A DNA stretch of 64,000 nt from Phoronis australis (taxonomy: Eukaryota; Phoronida; Phoronidae): assembly GCA_002633005.1 (NCBI GenBank), contig NMRA01000123.1, forward strand, positions 402,364 to 466,363, written 5' to 3'. The position numbers and the translations under genes were made by a program. The notes under the pieces were generated by a model that was not told the origin of the DNA, ran no database searches, and saw nothing but the letters and a program-made list of their open reading frames with translations. This document shows, piece after piece, positions 58,902 through 64,000 of this stretch; the stretch's first letter is position 1; each line of letters starts with the position of its first letter.

Positions 58902-59537
58902 CTAAAATGTCAGTAAAGTATAATAATGACTTAATCGAACCACGAATTTCAAAAAGAAACGCATACACAATTACATCATTCAAAGTGGTTTTCAGGAACT
59001 AAATCGAAAATAAAACGAACAGTTCGGCAGGTATTTTTACAGGTCGTTTTTAAAATTTTGAATTTCTTTTAACGTCAAAGCATTTTTCTTTTGGTTTCAA
59101 ATGGAACAAAACTATCTGTTAACTTCTCATCAATTTTAGTTCCCGATCTTTGCTCCCACAAAGCAAAGAATGTCTACGTATTTGGTATGGCAAGACACGT
59201 TTCTATTTTCTGGAAAGTGTCACCTTTTGACAAGGCATTCGTGCGACACCTGGGGAAAGAAATTTTCGAAAATAAAACGGAATCGGTAAATGTTTACCGA
59301 CAATTCAACATTAGAACTTACCTGACCAAACACTAGTGGTCATGATTTTGCTATACGGTGGTACGGTTTTGGTACTACATGCACGTGTAGTTATCAAGTT
59401 ATCCACTCGCATTTTTGCATGAAAAAATTCTCCGACAGAGATGCGACTAGAATTCTAAGTGCAACTCTCCCAGATACATCCTCCCGCTTGTTGGAAGCCG
59501 ACCGAAACCTTGACACGAAAATTGTAAACGACTTCAC

Positions 59538-59765
59538 CTGGTACTACATTCACGTCGCTTTCGAAGGTAGTGCAACAAGAATCAGCTTTCATTGTATACG
59601 TGCCACCTTCGCCCACAGCGACACATTCCTTCGTTTGGCGATTGTACTGCGCCGCTATGCAACCAACCTCGGCACATTTGCTGGCGCAATCTGGACCACT
59701 TGAGCTCAGGTGCGTCTCCGTGTTTGTCGCCGAGTCAAAGGCTGAATTGTCATACGCTTTCATCC
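59538..59765 (-). CDS. PAN/Apple-like domain exon 3
   Basis: This 228-nt exon lies between TTTTACTCAACAG (AG at 59766-59767) and the donor GTGAAG (59532-59537), phase 1-1. The module reads C-x3-C-x4-C-x11-C-x15-CC: PDCASKCAEVGC, TKECVAVGEGG, DSCCTTFES. The same Cys order, AQYN and GEGG positions as in the neighbouring exons show tandem duplication. It is part of the ectodomain of the receptor whose membrane exon is at 47206-51713. Confidence 0.78.
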
Positions 59766-60195
59766 CTGTTGAGTAAAACCATGAAAAGCCCCAAGTATAA
59801 ACTTGAACAAAGGGTGGGTTCTAAATGACACTTAAATGTCGCCCCGAAAACAGACTAACATTTTGTAAACAAAAGGTCTATTTAGTCGATCAGTATGTAC
59901 AGCTGTAACTATTGATCATGTGACACGAATTTAGAAAATGAAAAAAGACACGTCGTCCTGTATATAGTTGCAAAATTTCTGAATGCCATTTTATTTTGCA
60001 TGAAATAAAAATGGTCAGAATCACAAATTGATAGGACTCCGAAAGTACAAGTACGCCAAGTTCCGTGACCCGTGACGCCACTGAAACGATCTTTTGTTTC
60101 GTTAAATTTCATGATGATGTTAAAAAATATTCGGGGAATGGAAAAATTGTATGCATTAGACGACCTGTCTTATATCAATACATAAAAATGCAAAC

Positions 60196-60420
60196 CGATC
60201 CGCTCCTTTTCCTCTTTTTCGTAGAGTTCGCAACATTCGTCATTTCTCACGGCGTAGTCTCCACCTGGATCAACCACCACACAGTCCAATGTCATCAAAT
60301 TCCAATGGGCGGCGGGGCACAAAGAGCGAACGCAAAGTTCTCCGCACTCGTTCCCGGTGTCCGTCACATGCGTTCTCGTGTGCTCTGAACTAAGGGCTTG
60401 TCCGGGTCGCCTGAACATAT
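60196..60420 (-). CDS. PAN/Apple-like domain exon 2
   Basis: A 225-nt exon, phase 1-1, starts after GTTGAATTAG (AG at 60421-60422) and ends at a weak donor GTTTGC. Its length is identical to the exon at 61602-61826. Cys order C-x3-C-x4-C-x11-C-x15-CC: NECGELCVRSLC, LDCVVVDPGG, DECCELYEK. The poor donor is the least certain border; the equivalent position in the sister exons supports it. Confidence 0.75.
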
Positions 60421-61601
60421 CTAATTCAACGTGAAACGTTGTTTTAGAAGATACATGTTACCGTACAGTTTTATACCAAGAATTAGACAGATGCTCAATC
60501 AAATACTGGAACGCCATTTGTCGGCTAAATCTGCAGCTCGCCCTGTTTAGGTTGCTAAATGAAAACCAGTCTCGTGATATTCTTTACCGTGAGTGCATTC
60601 GATTTTTGTCTCATGCAATCTCGCATTTTTCTCATGACAATCATGAAAGTCTCGTTTTGATAGCCTCTCATGCAAATCTGGAACAACATGAAAGCAGTTT
60701 CTAATACTGCTTTGGAGAACACGGAACAAGGCATAGTGTCTGAAAGCTTCATTGGAATCTGATCAGTCATTTCTGAGATATGGGCATTGCCTATGGTCCT
60801 CCACAACTATAATTACGGTAATTATTCCTACGGCTACCACGTAATCCTCACATTACGTTCTCCACTGCCAGTGTTCGACTGCCTGTGCTCATCAGCAGGG
60901 GATGACGACATCTAAAACCACAAGGTAACTGTGGCGTAGGGAGGGTTTTAGCACCTTAGGGCAGCAGTTCCCGGCTAAAATACGCCGCTGAATGGATGTC
61001 ATGCAAACTACAGGAGGCACTTTTTTGAAACTATTGGATGCAAACAAACTACAATGAAATTTCAAAACAGGGGGGATGCAACATTGTGCGTAGAAGACCC
61101 TGTTCGTTCTTCTCTCTCCCCATCACCGTCAGCTGTTCACGCTTTGGTTCGTGGATTTCGAACGAAAAAATTGCTATTGACATAAACCTAGTGTGTCCCT
61201 GTCGGGGTCATTATAGGGATAGCAAACCTGGCTTTGGCTATAAACAGATACTAAAAACGTCTTTCCATTCCATGTCTCTGAAGCAAAACAATGTCCTCGA
61301 CAAACCCCAAAACTTAGGTAGAAATTTTAAAAACTCCTTTCAAAATATGTTAAGTGGATTATGCTCTTAGCGAATAACACGATAACAGAGGGAAAATGAC
61401 ACCCAACAAGGATCACTACGCCCAATTTTTGAGATAGGGTACATTAGGTCTTAGTTGACTTTACCCTTTATCTTTCAAGATTTTTATCAAGGATGCATTA
61501 GCAGGGGACAGATTGGTTGAACTCACCTAAACAGGTTCAGTATGTTTTTTAGCGGCAGCTGACTCAGGGATTGGGGGCACTTAGCACTTATCAATACTGA
61601 C

Positions 61602-61826
61602 CTGTGAACGGCTGTTCCTGCTTCCTACCGACAACACAACAGTCGCTTTTTACTAAGTTGAAGTTATCGCCTTCGCCAACCATCAGACATTCTTTTGTCT
61701 CCGGGTTCCACTGGGCCACCGCACAGTCGCTTCTGGAGCATTGTGACAAACAGGCGTGCGACGTTGGGGTCGTAGTCCTCGTTCCCTCGGTTGTTTCAAT
61801 GGCTTGGTTTGGTAACTTGTCCATAC
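61602..61826 (-). CDS. PAN/Apple-like domain exon 1 (first in window)
   Basis: A 225-nt exon lies between a good acceptor, CTTTTTTACTTCTTAG (AG at 61827-61828), and donor GTCAGT (61596-61601), phase 1-1. The module has HACLSQCSRSDC, TKECLMVGEGD and SDCCVVGRK: C-x3-C-x4-C-x11-C-x15-CC. Since it enters in phase 1 it cannot be the first exon; the signal peptide exon must lie further right, probably beyond the window. No earlier exon was found in 61827-63289. Confidence 0.78.
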
Positions 61827-63289
61827 CTAAGAAGTAAAAAAGAGCAGGTTCACTAACTTAGCCTTATTGCGAAGGAGTATACGTTAAAATGCAGATCGAC
61901 CTGAACAAACGAAATACAATAAAACATGAAACAAATTAATAACAATAATACTATGCTCTTGAAAAAGCTTTGATACAAGCGTAAAAACAATTCAGTTCGC
62001 CCGTTTTTGCAGTTTAATTAGTAGCGCAATTATGTGCTTATAAACATTGAGCACTACAAAAATGGAAACTTATTTGTTAGCGACTTGTTTTGGCGATTGC
62101 GAAATTAGCTGCCCTGACAGTCGTGCGATCTTTTGGCACGCACTGGCACGCGAAGTTAGGGAATGACGTTAGAAAACGACGTCCATTAGGTTATGTGGAT
62201 TTGAATGTCGGCAACGGACCAGGCAAGTGTCGTTTGAAAGTTTTTACAAAACTTTGCGCAGGGTTTGTTAGCTTGATTCTGCGAGAGGGTCCCTAAGGTA
62301 CAAAAACATCATGCTTCACTTATTAATAAACTAGTACCCACGAGTCAATATACCACCTGGCCTACAACAAATTGCAGCAAAATGTGTTACAGACGTTTCA
62401 TGCCTAACTGGAAATAATTGTACCCATTAACAGAAAAGGTCTACAAAAATATGACCACAGGAAATGGGTTGAAACTGGTTCATTTCCAAGATGGTCGCCA
62501 CGACTTTTCGAAACAGCTAAAAACAGATATAACTTCTTCAATAATTGTGATAGAGACATAATTTTGGTTCTAGTCTACGGTTTCAAGAGCTGAGCAATCA
62601 CTGGTGTGGGTAAAATTCAGATATAATCAGTATTTGATTTGAAATTCAAGAATAAAAAACCACCTTTATCCATATACCGGGTGGCCAAGAAAAAACGTTA
62701 ACCTTTTTTGAAGAAAATTAATTGAAGTTGAACGAAATGTAGCACATTTGCGTATCGAACTATTTTCAGTACACGATAAAAGTTTACAATTGTACACTGT
62801 ATTTTCGCTCCAGGATAGGAAAGATATTTGTGTAACTCAAAAAATCCATGCCAAATTAGTCTACATATTTATACAATGTGCCATCATCGAGGATGGTGAC
62901 ACATCTCAATCAAAAACTCAGGTGTATGTTTTCAAGGGTTGTGTCATACAAACATTTTGTCAGTTAGGTGCTACATTTTGCAAAGTGAAGACGGTGTTGA
63001 GGAAGAGTTAATTGGGGTTAATGGCAACATGTTTTAACAAAGTCTTGACAGCGCTCTAATGGATTACAGCGTTTGGAATGCGTTGGCAGAGAATGTGTAC
63101 CAAGGTTTTGCAGACGGTATTATACTCAATAACATAAACTTGCAAAAGTTCTTCTTTACACTATCTGTCACTATCAAATGAACTGACCACCAGGTGCCAC
63201 TAAACTATTCATTCCTCAACATGACGTATGAGCGTATAGGCTACATCTCATCCATGAATGTTATGTTACTTACACATACTGTCTCAGTT
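61827..63289. other. Upstream intron of the PAN/rod gene, nothing recognised
   Basis: No minus-strand frame with Cys motifs or a signal peptide. Plus-strand frames at 62090-62296 and 62748-63011 have no recognisable content. Confidence 0.4.
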
Positions 63290-64000
63290 CAATCCTCATC
63301 GCTGTCTTCAACTTCCTTATGGACTTGGTTTAGCAGACTGCTACATTCTCTCGCTCGGAGCAATCCACATGCAGATGTACATCCAAGCCCATTGTTTCTG
63401 CAACTGCAAGTGCCGTGCTTCATTCTCTGGTGCCGTTGTACTGTACCATCTTCAGGAGAGTGTCTGGTGCAGCATTCATGGCAGTCAGATGGGTACGAAT
63501 CAATTGTCTTCACGCCTCCGACCCCAGTCTAGAGGATCGAGGTCATTTGCCATCCCCATCCAAACCATGACCTGGTAAACCTGGTGGATTCTTCCGTTGG
63601 TGGAAAACATTCGGGAATAAAGACAGACTTAACAGCAGCAACTCTCTTGGTGAACATAATGTAATGCATGGCTGCCAGAGAAATGGTACTTGCCCCATCA
63701 AATATGACCTTTGCTTGGCTGCCAAGCTTCTCTATCTCAGCGCCGCTCACACCTGTCGCGGTGAATGTGTTTGTGTACGACTGGATGACTTGGTCATCTT
63801 TCACGAGCTTCTTGTTCTAAATTCCTTCCGACGCCATACATACAAGACGTTGAATGGCATCCTGTGGAAAAGTGCAGAAATTGTAGCTGGGTACATAACT
63901 TGATTCTGAACACACTGTACATTCAGTCTATGCCACATACTTTCATCATGCTTCTCGAATGGTTGTCTGATCTGAAAATTAGTGGTTTCCTGTCAGCCAT
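63290..64000 (-). pseudogene. Multicopy uncharacterised family, copy C (C-terminal part)
   Basis: Reading leftward on the minus strand: LQFLHFSTGCHSTSCMYGVG (63840-63900; compare VTGDCDTKSRLFGIGK in copy A), VIFDGASTISLAAMHYIMF, CFPPTEESTRF, WFGWGWQ (63540-63720), APDTLLKM in another frame, then a C-terminal CSCRNNGLGCTSACG cysteine motif and an acidic end KEVEDSDED with a stop near 63289. Frame changes at least three times. The order is that of copy A, so it is a third, independent copy lying in an upstream intron or flank of the PAN/rod gene and truncated by the window edge. Confidence 0.62.

Noticed and set aside
59455-59537. Separate short gene ending GCIWESCT
   Set aside because: Same reasoning: the phase-1 donor at 59532-59537 gives an exon of sister length (228 nt).

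Overview
The window is metazoan genomic DNA. Short protein-domain exons are bounded by GT/AG splice sites, nearly all in phase 1, and they sit in long AT-rich introns packed with decayed mobile elements. The many tacatgta-type words, the phase-1 shuffling of VWA, EGF, Ig, PAN and discoidin domains, and the repeat families suggest a marine invertebrate. Amphioxus, hemichordate, echinoderm, mollusc or cnidarian would all fit, and I cannot choose between them. Two single N positions (42900 and 57773) mark it as assembled draft sequence. No rRNA genes, CRISPR arrays or bacterial operons are present.

Two minus-strand genes stand out. The first starts with a signal-peptide plus VWA-like exon at 26256-27150. 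It may continue leftward through two EGF-like exons (8186-8326 and 4180-4299) and the first half of an Ig domain (2319-2430), leaving the window on the left. The second and most interesting gene runs from right to left. Four PAN/Apple-like exons (61602-61826, 60196-60420, 59538-59765, 58686-58901), each phase 1-1 and 216-228 nt long, precede one 4508-nt terminal exon (47206-51713). That exon encodes a transmembrane helix, about 20 helical repeats of roughly 65 residues, and a C-terminal domain resembling the microtubule-binding stalk region of dynein heavy chains. Together they predict a surface receptor with a long cytoplasmic rod that may touch microtubules. A lone discoidin (F5/8C) exon lies on the plus strand near 36346-36704 and carries a one-base frameshift.

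Between the genes lie mobile-element layers. At 11.7-22.4 kb a Ty1/copia-like relic (minus) stands head to head with a pseudogene of an uncharacterised multicopy family (plus). The relic is split by a THAP-encoding P-like transposon with a 7-8 bp target duplication. The pseudogene is split by a THAP-encoding, TTAA-flanked Kolobok-like element. Sequence between them holds a hAT-like element with an 8-bp duplication. A second copy of the retroelement/pseudogene pair lies at 37.6-40.2 kb and a third pseudogene copy at the right edge. Two more Kolobok-like copies (23.8-24.7 kb and 52.3-54.0 kb), a Mutator-like element with a 9-bp duplication (1.2-2.0 kb), tRNA-derived SINE-like pieces, foldback hairpins, a 39-bp tandem array and a 540-bp duplication around an N complete the picture. 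The remaining stretches show nothing I can recognise.
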